Below, in pieces: positions 1 to 6,509 of a stretch of 9,748 bases of DNA. The notes under the pieces were generated by a model. That model had not been told where the DNA came from. It saw nothing but the letters and a program-made list of their open reading frames with translations, and did not search any database. Source of the stretch: CAYTPE01 sp964439885 (lineage in GTDB: Bacteria; Patescibacteriota; Patescibacteriia; Magasanikbacterales; GWA2-37-8); NCBI GenBank assembly GCA_964439885.1, contig CAYTPE010000044.1, positions 1-9,748 on the forward strand, in the 5' to 3' direction. Positions within the stretch are counted from its first letter, which is position 1, and every line of letters begins with the position of its first letter. The position numbers were made by a program, and so were the translations under genes.

Positions 1-58
1 ACATGAGCCCAGCGCCGAGTACTCCTCCCAGAAATAATCCTTTCTTAAAGTTTCCCAT
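1..58 (-). CDS. Start of a YtxH-like small membrane-anchored protein (partial)
   Basis: Only the first 19 codons are inside the window: an ATG at 56-58 followed by MGNFKKGLFLGGVLGAGLM. A short basic start (NFKK) leads into a glycine-rich hydrophobic stretch. This is the usual opening of YtxH/gas-vesicle-protein-like proteins, which have one N-terminal membrane segment followed by a helical tail. The family has no firm enzymatic role and is often linked to envelope stress. The gene begins 20 bases after the stop of the short glycosyltransferase, so it could be read through from the glycan operon. No clear promoter or Shine-Dalgarno sequence is visible. The family call rests on the N-terminus alone; any small protein with an N-terminal anchor would look alike. 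Confidence 0.45.
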   Translation of the reverse strand, partial: MGNFKKGLFLGGVLGAGLM

Positions 59-78
59 AGAATATTCTTTACAATAAA

Positions 79-696
79 TTAGGATGTTTGTGTAATATCA
101 CGGTAGATAAGCGCGTACTTGGCGGCAATGAAGTCCGCCCCTGTATATTCTACCCCACTCACCACCTCCGTCAAGTCGCCACCCATAAACTGAGCCGATG
201 GCGTGATGGGGACAACCGACGGAACTCGACGCGGAGGCTCTGACGACAGACTGAGCGGCTGAAAGGCGACGAGAGTGGCACGTGGAAAAAGTTTTGATAA
301 ATAGTAGCGGTTGTACAAGGCAATACCCACACAAAACAAATCTACCCGCCTCACCGAACGGTAATAAGTGATAATAAACGGAATCCGTGGATGTTCTTTT
401 CGCCAGTTTACTATACGGCTGCCGACACCGAGAAACGGCACATGCAGGTGCACAATATCAAATGTCTCAAGCTCATTAAACATGTCGCTGAGCGGCGTCA
501 TACCCCGAAACGTGACACTCGAAGCCACTTCCTTGATTGTTTCTTGTTTTTTGGGTGAAACGGTGGTAGTAGGCTGCAATGTAAACGCTTCCGCGTCCAC
601 TCCAAATTGCGCTAATTTTTCAATAGTCAAAAAAGCCGCCGCGCGAATGTCGTTGAAATAATCAAACGCTGAAGGGATGATGTGGATGACGCGCAT
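79..696 (-). CDS. Short GT4-like glycosyltransferase protein, N-terminal domain only
   Basis: A 205-residue protein beginning MRVIHIIPSA, a typical first beta strand of GT-B glycosyltransferases. Around residues 80-90 it has FDIVHLHVPFLG, closely matching FDIVHLHYPLYG in the full-length GT4 at 1651-2745, followed by a PFIITYY strand like that protein's YIVTYH. So the acceptor-binding N-terminal Rossmann domain is recognisable. The C-terminal nucleotide-sugar domain with its E-x7-E motif is missing. After about residue 145 only a short tail follows, ending in a helix (FIAAKYALIYRDI) that resembles the last helix of GT4 enzymes. An in-frame ATG at 739-741 overlaps the methyltransferase stop and would add 15 mostly hydrophobic residues. 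I prefer 696 because the fold begins there. It may be a decayed or internally deleted GT, or a natural half-size form that needs a partner. Confidence 0.6.
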   Translation of the reverse strand: MRVIHIIPSAFDYFNDIRAAAFLTIEKLAQFGVDAEAFTLQPTTTVSPKKQETIKEVASSVTFRGMTPLSDMFNELETFDIVHLHVPFLGVGSRIVNWRKEHPRIPFIITYYRSVRRVDLFCVGIALYNRYYLSKLFPRATLVAFQPLSLSSEPPRRVPSVVPITPSAQFMGGDLTEVVSGVEYTGADFIAAKYALIYRDITQTS

Positions 697-733
697 GGAA
701 ACAGTTAAAAAAAGAAAAATAAAAAATTTAAAA

Positions 734-1615
734 TCATTCATTTTTTAATTTTTCTATTTTAACTTTTATTTTTTTCGCCACTACGTGCACATTCGGTGAT
801 GGGATCCATTGCCAAAGTAATGACTCGATGTACACCAGCGTATTAATTAATTTTTTTATCACTGCAATCACTCCCCCACCCTGTTTACTAAAGTATTCTT
901 CATTATTGATCTGTGCCTGCCCGCTTCGCTTCGCCCCCCGGTCCATAAGGTGAAACGCCAGCACACCAAGAAGTTGCCCGAGGATATGTTCCGAATAGCG
1001 CAATCTTTGAATATTAAATTTGTCTTCTCGAACTGCTTCCTCGGGAGGGGCGGGATTGATTACGCACTCAGTAAGCTCGCGTCTCGTAAAATAATTAATA
1101 TGTCCGGCATATTTTTTGGTTAAATCCTTTTTTAGTCCAAGTTTGTCCAACACATACCACAAGCTTGTCCAATCGCCTTCGCAGGGAACAAAGGCGTAGA
1201 ATAACCCGCCAGTTTTGAGCACGCGGCGTACTTCATGCACTATTTCGTCAGGACGCTCCACATGCTCCAGCACATCAAAAATTAAAACCACATCAAAAAA
1301 ATTATCTTCATAGGGATATCGCCTGTCGCTTATCGCATACTTAACGGCATCGCCAGCACTCTTCGCCACCGCAATCGCCGATTCGCTGATGTCGCACCCG
1401 TAGCACTCAGTGTCTGGACGGTATTTTTGTATCGCTCGAATAAACTGACCACCACCACAACCAACCTCAAGTACACGCACCTTTCCGGTGTCGGCAGCAT
1501 TTTGAACTTCATCAATTACGTGCAACGCCATTCTCAACCGAAAAGCCGTCGGGTCGCTCCACCGCGCGCTCGCTGTTCCCTTTCCCCAGATAGATTGTTC
1601 GTAATTGAATGACAC
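734..1615 (-). CDS. Class I SAM-dependent methyltransferase (Methyltransf_11/23 type)
   Basis: A 293-residue predicted cytosolic enzyme that would transfer a methyl group from S-adenosylmethionine, probably to a sugar or lipid-linked glycan given its neighbours. The SAM-binding motif I is VLEVGCGGG at 48-56. The acidic residue after strand 2 is D75 (in YGCDIS). Motif post-II is FDVVLIFDVLEHV at 107-119, followed by LKTGGLFYAFVP. The C-terminal ~120 residues are an extra cap with no motif I recognise. The start codon is GTG (1613-1615). It is supported by the N-terminus SFNYEQSIWGKG..RWSDP, which looks conserved in CPR-type methyltransferases (from memory). The gene lies 35 bases after the GT4 stop, and that spacer holds short repeats which also cover the GTG. 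The acceptor cannot be told from sequence. Confidence 0.85.
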   Translation of the reverse strand: MSFNYEQSIWGKGTASARWSDPTAFRLRMALHVIDEVQNAADTGKVRVLEVGCGGGQFIRAIQKYRPDTECYGCDISESAIAVAKSAGDAVKYAISDRRYPYEDNFFDVVLIFDVLEHVERPDEIVHEVRRVLKTGGLFYAFVPCEGDWTSLWYVLDKLGLKKDLTKKYAGHINYFTRRELTECVINPAPPEEAVREDKFNIQRLRYSEHILGQLLGVLAFHLMDRGAKRSGQAQINNEEYFSKQGGGVIAVIKKLINTLVYIESLLWQWIPSPNVHVVAKKIKVKIEKLKNE

Positions 1616-1660
1616 AGATGAGATAGGATTACACTGATTATGGTGAAAAATTACACTGAT
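1610..1660 (-). repeat. Three copies of a 10-bp repeat ATCAGTGTAA
   Basis: Read on the minus strand, ATCAGTGTAA occurs exactly at 1651-1660 and again at 1629-1638. A degenerate third copy, ATCTGTGTCA, lies at 1610-1619. The first copy encodes the last residues and TAA stop of the GT4 gene. The third contains the GTG start of the methyltransferase. The spacing is 22 and 19 bases. The pattern resembles ATCTGTGTAATC-type dispersed intergenic repeats seen in many bacterial genomes (from memory). Function is unknown. Confidence 0.55.
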
Positions 1661-2745
1661 GCATATATTTTTTCCAAACTGTCCACATGCTTCTCTAAAC
1701 TATACTTTGCTTCGACTTTTGCAGTCCCTCTTTCCCCCATCGCCTTTTTATCTTGATCGGGTAACTGTAAAAATTTTTCTATGGTTTGTTTTAAATCTTC
1801 GATTGACCCGGGTGTAAAGAGCAACCCATCGCGACCATGTTCAATTTTATTTTCGATTGATGGCAGACGACTCGCTATAACTGGAGTGCCGCACGCCAGT
1901 GACTCAAGTGTGACAAGTGAGAAACTTTCGGCAAGCGATGGCACTATAGTGCACCACGCTCGTCGATAGTAGTTGGGCAAAGTGTTGTGTGGCACTGAGC
2001 CGATGAACGCGACACGTTTACCGAGACCATAGTCATGTGATATTTTTTTATACCGGGATTCTGCGTAACCGGATCCAACCACAGTGAGCTTTGCTTCGGG
2101 CAATGCTGTACAGGCTTCAAGTAGTATATCCAGACCTTTCACCGGCATGAGGTTACCGACAAATAACAATTCCTTCTGTGGCTCGATTTTGAAATCGGAA
2201 TAAAATATACTGGTATCAATGCCATTTGGTATCTCAATGGTCTTCGAAGATACGAGCGCTCCACTGCGCATCTTTTGGTTTGATTGAAAATAACTTTTAT
2301 CAACCACCACAATTTTTTTCGCGTTTTTGAGGATGGTGCTTACCCCCGTCGCGTCGTACACGCACTTAATCATTTTTTGATACCATTGAATCGGCTCAGC
2401 ATCCATGTGATACGTTACAATATACTTTTGACCTCGTAATTTTTTGGCTAACCACACAAACTCCGCGCCACCATACAATGGGTAGTGTAGATGTACAATG
2501 TCAAAATTTTTCAATTGAAAAAAGAGCTGCGGCATCCATCCAGCGTCGCCAGATTTGATAAGTGGTTTAATTCGAGTAATTGTGATATTATCAACCACTT
2601 CATGTGCAACAAATCCCGTATATCGCATAGTAAAAACCTCTACCTGATGTCCGCGCTTAGCAAGTGCTCGACACTCGTCTAATGCAACCTGCCCCATACC
2701 TCCGATGTGCGGATAAAATGTTCCTACAACGTGTGCTATACGCAT
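1651..2745 (-). CDS. Family 4 (GT-B fold) glycosyltransferase, full length
   Basis: A 364-residue retaining glycosyltransferase that would add a sugar from a nucleotide-sugar donor to a growing lipid-linked glycan on the cytosolic side of the membrane. The N-terminal domain starts MRIAHVVGTFYPHIGGMG, with the glycine loop at 15-18 typical of GT4. FDIVHLHYPLYGG lies at 81-93 and IPNGID at 172-177. The C-terminal domain (about 190-345) has LLFVGNLMPVKGLDILLEA, VVGSGYAE, and the donor-binding E-x7-E motif formed by E273 and E281 in AESFSLVTLES, followed by ACGTPVIAS. All hallmark motifs are present, and the length is normal. The ATG lies 5 bases after the DUF2304 stop, in a tight operon. Donor and acceptor cannot be assigned. 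The short GT4-like protein at 79-696 is a likely paralogue of its N-terminal half. Confidence 0.9.
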   Translation of the reverse strand: MRIAHVVGTFYPHIGGMGQVALDECRALAKRGHQVEVFTMRYTGFVAHEVVDNITITRIKPLIKSGDAGWMPQLFFQLKNFDIVHLHYPLYGGAEFVWLAKKLRGQKYIVTYHMDAEPIQWYQKMIKCVYDATGVSTILKNAKKIVVVDKSYFQSNQKMRSGALVSSKTIEIPNGIDTSIFYSDFKIEPQKELLFVGNLMPVKGLDILLEACTALPEAKLTVVGSGYAESRYKKISHDYGLGKRVAFIGSVPHNTLPNYYRRAWCTIVPSLAESFSLVTLESLACGTPVIASRLPSIENKIEHGRDGLLFTPGSIEDLKQTIEKFLQLPDQDKKAMGERGTAKVEAKYSLEKHVDSLEKIYASV

Positions 2746-2762
2746 ATCGCCTATCGCTTATC
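2744..2762 (-). repeat. 19-bp motif GATAAGCGATAGGCGATAT at a gene junction
   Basis: This motif spans the end and stop of the DUF2304 gene, the 5-base gap and the first bases of the GT4 start codon. A copy with one mismatch (GATAAGCGACAGGCGATAT) lies inside the methyltransferase at 1316-1334. It is internally repetitive (GCGATA/AGCGATA units). It may belong to a dispersed repeat family; two copies alone do not prove this. Confidence 0.45.
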
Positions 2763-3095
2763 ATTTTTTACTCCGCCCTCTCGTAACGCAATTTCTCGCA
2801 CTACTTTGGTTATTTCCCGATTCATTTTCTCCTGCTTTGCCATCATGCGAAAATGTAAGAAGAATAAAAGAACAACCGAAATATATACCACCAAATCGGC
2901 ACCACGGCCAATACCCACTATTTCTGCGATGCGGGCGCTGAGGTTAGGAGCGATAGCTAAAGTAAGAGCGAAACCCCACACGAGAGCCCAGCCAATCGCG
3001 ATACCAGCGGTAATATCACCGTTGCGATAGCGCGCATATACTTTAAACAATGCGAATAGAAAAAATAAGCTGAGAAATAGTTGTATCAAATTCAT
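2751..3095 (-). CDS. DUF2304 family small membrane protein
   Basis: A 114-residue protein matching the DUF2304 pattern. It has an N-terminal hydrophobic segment (about 3-19), a short basic loop with YARYRNGDI, a second hydrophobic segment (about 30-49), the conserved GIGRGADLVVY sequence at about 61-71 running into a third segment (to about 84), then a charged helix ending NREITKVVREIALREGG. The biochemical role of the family is not established. It is commonly found beside GT2 polyprenyl-sugar transferases and is thought to act with them at the membrane. Here the ATG lies a single base after the GT2 stop (3097-3099), so the two are almost certainly co-translated. That supports a partner role, perhaps anchoring the GT2, which has no obvious membrane segments of its own. 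Confidence 0.85.
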   Translation of the reverse strand: MNLIQLFLSLFFLFALFKVYARYRNGDITAGIAIGWALVWGFALTLAIAPNLSARIAEIVGIGRGADLVVYISVVLLFFLHFRMMAKQEKMNREITKVVREIALREGGVKNDKR

Positions 3096-3096
3096 A

Positions 3097-3759
3097 TTAC
3101 GAAACCCATGGCGCTAAAAGTAAATCGCGAATAATTTTGAAACCACTCCGTATCCCCTGCCCATATCGATGGTACGTTACTGTCACCGGAAACTCAATAT
3201 GTGTTAACTTTTCTTTTTTGATCTGAGCGACAATTTCAATATTATGAGCCATTCCATCGTGGGCAATGGCAATTTTCTCGGCCGCCCTTCTCGTCATAAC
3301 GCGAAAACCATTTTGCCCGTCACTGAGCAGGACTCCTGTGAATACAAAATTTATCCATCGACTGAGCGGCAATAATAGATACCGCTTCAGCACGGGGAGA
3401 TTGGAAGGGGCACCCAAAAAACGCGAGCCGAGCAGTACATCAGCCTTGGAAAGCTTGAGAGCTTCGAGCGCCGGCGCGATATCGGCCGGATCGAATTGGT
3501 TATCACCGTCGAAATGTATCACATACTCTGCCCCCCTGCGCAAAGCGTACGCAACACCCGTTTGCAAGGCAGCGCCTTGCCCGCGATTCAGCACATGCCG
3601 GAGCACCGTTGCGCCAGCTTTAATCGACTCGTCATACGTCGTATCGGACGATCCGTCATCGACAACAATGAGAGCGTTAAAACCGGCTTGCTGCAAGCCG
3701 GTGATAACTGTGCCGATATGCCCCGCTTCATTATAGGCTGGAATAACGACGTACACCAT
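3097..3759 (-). CDS. Family 2 glycosyltransferase (dolichyl/undecaprenyl-phosphate sugar transferase type)
   Basis: A 220-residue GT-A fold enzyme resembling DPM1-like transferases, which move a sugar from a nucleotide donor to polyprenyl phosphate. It starts MVYVVIPAYNEAGHIG. The nucleotide-binding VVDDGSSD lies at 32-39, the metal-binding DxD-type FDGDNQF at 83-89, and LLGSRFLG at 109-116. SDGQNGFRVMTRRAAEKI lies at about 146-163, where GT2 enzymes of this type have a conserved D.x.GF.R.. region. There is no C-terminal transmembrane pair, so it is a short soluble form. The same frame stays open upstream to 3873, but that stretch overlaps the epimerase and has no GT2 features. I therefore take the ATG at 3757-3759, 11 bases after the epimerase stop. 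No Shine-Dalgarno sequence is seen. The following DUF2304 gene may supply the membrane contact. Confidence 0.88.
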   Translation of the reverse strand: MVYVVIPAYNEAGHIGTVITGLQQAGFNALIVVDDGSSDTTYDESIKAGATVLRHVLNRGQGAALQTGVAYALRRGAEYVIHFDGDNQFDPADIAPALEALKLSKADVLLGSRFLGAPSNLPVLKRYLLLPLSRWINFVFTGVLLSDGQNGFRVMTRRAAEKIAIAHDGMAHNIEIVAQIKKEKLTHIEFPVTVTYHRYGQGIRSGFKIIRDLLLAPWVS

Positions 3760-3770
3760 AGCGGGAAAAC

Positions 3771-4799
3771 TTAGCGCTGTGTCACACCATCCAAAAGAAG
3801 CGCTTCTTTGTGAGAAATAACGTAATCGATAGTTTTGCGTAAACCGTCTTCGAGCCGAACTAGCGGCAACCACCCAAGTGTTTCTTTGGCGTACGATAAG
3901 TCCGGCGTTCCTTTCTTGCTTAAGAATATATGCGAATCTTTGAATGTAACCGCTGACGCGGAATTGGTCATCTGTACAATCATCTGAGCAACATCAATAT
4001 ATTTAACCAACGAATCTCCGCCAAGATTGACCACTTTGACGGTTGGTTCGGTACCCATGAGCCTGACAAGCCCATCTACCATGTCGGTCACGTAGCACAA
4101 TGTGGTGGTAAAGTCGGCACCGCCGTAAATAGCAAGTTCTTTATTTTCGAGCGCGTTGATAATAAAATCGGCAATGAGCTGCTGTTCGAACAATCGCATA
4201 TGTGGTCCGTAGGTGGTAAATACGCGAGCGATTTTGGCGTCGATATGGTACACCTGAGCGTATGTTTCGACGCACGTTTCAGCAAAACGTTTGCCTTCGT
4301 CATAGCAAGCACGCGGTGACAAATGATGCACGACACCTTCGTCACCTTCCTTCATCATCACCCTGTCCCCCACATCATCGCCATATACCACCGCGCTTGA
4401 AGTAAACACATATTTGGCTTTGTATTGTACGGCCAAATTGAGCGTGTTCAGCATGCCTGCCGAATTGGAAATAAGATTTTCCACTTTAAGCTGCTCAAAA
4501 TAGCGCGGTGAAGTTGGGCAGGCCAGATGATAAATTTCTTGGATTCCTTGATATTTAATTTTGAACTTATCGAGCTCCGGGAATTGATTGAGATCAAGCG
4601 GTTTATTGATATCGTAGTTGATAAATTCGAAATCGGGATACTGAAGCAGGTGACTGATATTTTCGGGACGTGAGTTGAGAAAATTATCGACACAAATGAC
4701 ATTGGCTTCTTTGAGCAGACGCTCACACAGATGCGAACCAATAAAACCCGCGCCACCGGTGACCAGTACATTCTTTTTTTCAAAAATGGGAGTGTCCAT
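3771..4799 (-). CDS. Extended SDR NAD-dependent sugar epimerase/dehydratase, UDP-glucuronate-decarboxylase-like
   Basis: A 342-residue nucleotide-sugar-modifying enzyme. The NAD-binding GGAGFIGSH lies at 15-23. YHLACPTSPRYF at 90-101 and RACYDEGKR at 163-171 (catalytic Tyr166 and Lys170) are signatures of UDP-glucuronate decarboxylases (UXS). ARVFTTYGPHMR lies at 191-202. However, the serine loop reads TSSAVVYG (133-140). By eye-alignment, UXS/ArnA enzymes have S-T-S-E-V-Y-G there, so the catalytic Ser and Glu are Ala and Val here. The expected RKPDI/RKPSI near the C-terminus is GTPDL, which loses the Arg. The loop instead looks like the SSAxVYG of GalE-type epimerases. I see an NAD-dependent sugar nucleotide enzyme with a UXS-like frame and probably no decarboxylation. 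It is the first gene of the leftward operon and would supply a sugar donor. The ATG at 4797-4799 is the natural start. Confidence 0.85.
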   Translation of the reverse strand: MDTPIFEKKNVLVTGGAGFIGSHLCERLLKEANVICVDNFLNSRPENISHLLQYPDFEFINYDINKPLDLNQFPELDKFKIKYQGIQEIYHLACPTSPRYFEQLKVENLISNSAGMLNTLNLAVQYKAKYVFTSSAVVYGDDVGDRVMMKEGDEGVVHHLSPRACYDEGKRFAETCVETYAQVYHIDAKIARVFTTYGPHMRLFEQQLIADFIINALENKELAIYGGADFTTTLCYVTDMVDGLVRLMGTEPTVKVVNLGGDSLVKYIDVAQMIVQMTNSASAVTFKDSHIFLSKKGTPDLSYAKETLGWLPLVRLEDGLRKTIDYVISHKEALLLDGVTQR

Positions 4800-4810
4800 A
4801 ATATACTATG

Positions 4811-4905
4811 AAATTGTTAAATTGTTATATGGTTAAATTGTTAAAACGAAAGATCGGACTTTGAAATTTATATAACAATTTAGCAATTTAACCATTTAGC
4901 CGTTC
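4811..4905. repeat. Inverted arrays of a degenerate octamer AAATTGTT
   Basis: In the 258-base spacer between the epimerase and the sugar transferase, octamers run head to tail: AAATTGTT (4811-4818), AAATTGTT (4819-4826), ATATGGTT (4827-4834), AAATTGTT (4835-4842). After about 30 bases the reverse complement follows: AACAATTT (4874-4881), AGCAATTT (4882-4889), AACCATTT (4890-4897), AGCCGTTC (4898-4905). Bases 4811-4830 and 4870-4889 are inverted copies with 19 of 20 matches, and other pairings are possible. It could form a hairpin in either transcript or be a site for a DNA-binding protein. Similar AAATTGTTAAATTGTT strings occur in other CPR genomes (from memory). Confidence 0.7.
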
Positions 4906-5009
4906 TAGAAAACTATGGGTGTTATTTTCCTCACTAACCTAAATAAATTAGACAACAGTAGTATACCAATATATGATACTTTTGACAACAACAATATATA
5001 GCGTAAAAG

Positions 5010-5038
5010 TTGCTTTTCTTAGCCATTTCAGGTATAGT
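5010..5038 (+). promoter_or_regulatory. Sigma70-type promoter of the sugar transferase
   Basis: A -35 TTGCTT at 5010-5015, a 17-base spacer and a -10 TATAGT at 5033-5038 predict transcription starting near 5045, about 13 bases before the ATG at 5058. The TTG at 5010, which could be read as a start codon 16 codons upstream, coincides with this -35 element, which argues against it being a start codon. The leader would be very short and lacks a Shine-Dalgarno sequence. Confidence 0.6.
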
Positions 5039-5057
5039 ATGGCCACGTAACTTCTCT

Positions 5058-6443
5058 ATGCACCGCATTAAACAATTAACACTGGCCGCAGGAGATATGC
5101 TTATGCTCTGCATAGGGCTCTTTTTTGCTTTGGCTTTGCGCACGCTCACCTGGCCCACCACTACGTTTACCGCCCAGCTCAGTTCTGTTTGGTTTGTTTT
5201 CCCGATTGCTCTACTCCTGCTCTTTATTATTGGCCTGTACGACGTTGGTCGTGCGCGCAATTCATTCGATTTTTATCAAAAAATTATCATTTCGGCTGGT
5301 TTTTGGCTCGTTATATCGGCTGTTGTCTTTTATGTGGCCGAGCCAAACGGCGTGACTCCCAAAACCATTTTGCTTATTGCGACTGTGACTGGGTTTGGTC
5401 TGATCGCGCTGTGGCGCTTTTTGTATAACCGTTTTCTTTCCACTACGCTTGGCACCGTTAGTGTCGTCCTGGCAGGAGCATCACCTGAAGCTACTAAACT
5501 TCTCCAAGAATTGATTCATATATTTGCTAAAGAACCGGAACGTGGGTATGTGATAAAAGGAATAGTTGTTCCTGCCGCCATGGAACCATACGAAACTTCG
5601 GTGCCGTGGGCGCGTAGTTTGGCTGAGCTCGTGCAGAAAACCGGTGGCCGCTACCCCGCGCTTGTCGTGGTGGATCCAATGTACGCCAGCGACCAACACT
5701 TTTTGAACGAACTATATGATGCCTTGTCTGAACAAGTGAGTGTGATTGAGGTGGTTGATTTTTACGAAAGCATATTTCACCGTATCCCGCCGTCGACCTT
5801 TTCTGAAACCTGGTTTATCACACACTTACGTGAACAACAAAATAGAATGTACGATCGCTTTCGTATACTGATTGATTATTGCGCCGCGGTATGTTTGTTC
5901 GTACTGTTTGCTCTTACGTATCCCCTTGTTGCTTTACTTATTAAACTTACCTCTAGTGGTCCTGTCTTATTTTCGCAAGAACGTGTCGGCAGAGGTGGAA
6001 AGGTATTCGTGATACATAAATATCGAACCATGAGAGCCCTGACGAGCTCGGGAAGCGCAGAGCTTGCCGGAGCGCAATATGCCAGTGAAAACGACCCACG
6101 CATTACGCCGTTCGGAAAATTTTTGCGGCAAACGCGCATTGACGAATTGCCGCAATGCATCAATATGCTACGAGGCGAAATGGGTCTTGTAGGGCCACGC
6201 CCCGAACGGCCTGAATTTGTAGCCACGCTCACCAGCCAAATGCCCTTCTACCCACTACGCCATTTGGTGAAGCCAGGGCTTACCGGCTGGGCACAGTTAC
6301 AGCATTCATACTACGGTACAATCGAAGAGAATCTCTTCAAACTGCAATACGATCTGTTCTATATCAAAAATCGCGGGTTATTACTCGATGTCAACATAAT
6401 ACTTAGAACTGTTTTTGTGGTATTACGTATGATAGGACGCTGA
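5058..6443 (+). CDS. Polyprenyl-phosphate glycosylphosphotransferase (WcaJ/ExoY-type initiating sugar transferase)
   Basis: A 461-residue membrane enzyme that would transfer a sugar-1-phosphate from a UDP-sugar to undecaprenyl phosphate, the first step of a surface polysaccharide. The N-terminal part has four hydrophobic segments (about 14-30, 44-62, 76-94 and 102-120). It is followed by a Rossmann-like region beginning VSVVLAGASPEATKLLQELI (135-154; CoA-binding_3-like). The catalytic bacterial sugar transferase domain (PF02397) covers about 266-461. It has a fifth hydrophobic segment (271-296), GPVLFSQERVG, HKYRTM, the DE dyad in RIDELPQ (Asp362, Glu363; catalytic in the PglC family), GEMGLVGPRPE and KPGLTGWAQ. 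All catalytic motifs are intact and the length is normal for this family. It reads divergently from the glycosyltransferase operon, which it probably serves. The ATG at 5058 is chosen from the promoter position. Confidence 0.92.
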   Translation: MHRIKQLTLAAGDMLMLCIGLFFALALRTLTWPTTTFTAQLSSVWFVFPIALLLLFIIGLYDVGRARNSFDFYQKIIISAGFWLVISAVVFYVAEPNGVTPKTILLIATVTGFGLIALWRFLYNRFLSTTLGTVSVVLAGASPEATKLLQELIHIFAKEPERGYVIKGIVVPAAMEPYETSVPWARSLAELVQKTGGRYPALVVVDPMYASDQHFLNELYDALSEQVSVIEVVDFYESIFHRIPPSTFSETWFITHLREQQNRMYDRFRILIDYCAAVCLFVLFALTYPLVALLIKLTSSGPVLFSQERVGRGGKVFVIHKYRTMRALTSSGSAELAGAQYASENDPRITPFGKFLRQTRIDELPQCINMLRGEMGLVGPRPERPEFVATLTSQMPFYPLRHLVKPGLTGWAQLQHSYYGTIEENLFKLQYDLFYIKNRGLLLDVNIILRTVFVVLRMIGR

Positions 6444-6470
6444 CAAAAGGGTTAAAGAAATAAGTATCAA

Positions 6471-6497
6471 AAAAGCAAGAAATTAATTCTTGCTTTT
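6471..6497. terminator. Bidirectional intrinsic terminator between sugar transferase and pyrG
   Basis: An 11-bp perfect stem, AAAAGCAAGAA (6471-6481) and TTCTTGCTTTT (6487-6497), encloses a 5-base loop. The plus strand continues ATTTTTC. The minus strand ends in six Ts followed by G. It lies 27 bases after the sugar transferase stop and 12 bases after the pyrG stop, so it can end both convergent transcripts. Confidence 0.85.
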
Positions 6498-6509
6498 ATT
6501 TTTCTAACA

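Noticed and set aside
59..68. Perfect 10-bp palindrome AGAATATTCT directly before the YtxH-like start
   Set aside because: About ten such palindromes are expected by chance in a window this size; there is no second copy or promoter to support an operator.
3266..3736. Plus-strand open frame of 156 codons opposite the GT2 gene
   Set aside because: Antisense shadow; serine/proline/arginine-rich composition typical of non-coding frames and no recognisable domain.
3760..3873. Upstream extension of the GT2 reading frame by 38 codons
   Set aside because: It lies entirely over the epimerase C-terminus, reads as basic low-quality protein and lacks GT2 features; the fold starts at MVYVVIPAYNE.
4982..4987. 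Perfect -35 hexamer TTGACA upstream of the sugar transferase
   Set aside because: No acceptable -10 lies 16-18 bases downstream (AAAAGT or TAAAAG only). The TTGCTT-17-TATAGT pair further down fits better.
5010..5057. TTG start 16 codons upstream of the sugar transferase
   Set aside because: The TTG is part of the predicted -35 element, so it would not be transcribed from that promoter.
4800..5057. Possible small RNA or CRISPR-like array in the divergent spacer
   Set aside because: The repeat units are only 8 bases long with no unique spacers between them, and no tRNA-like or other known RNA fold was recognised.
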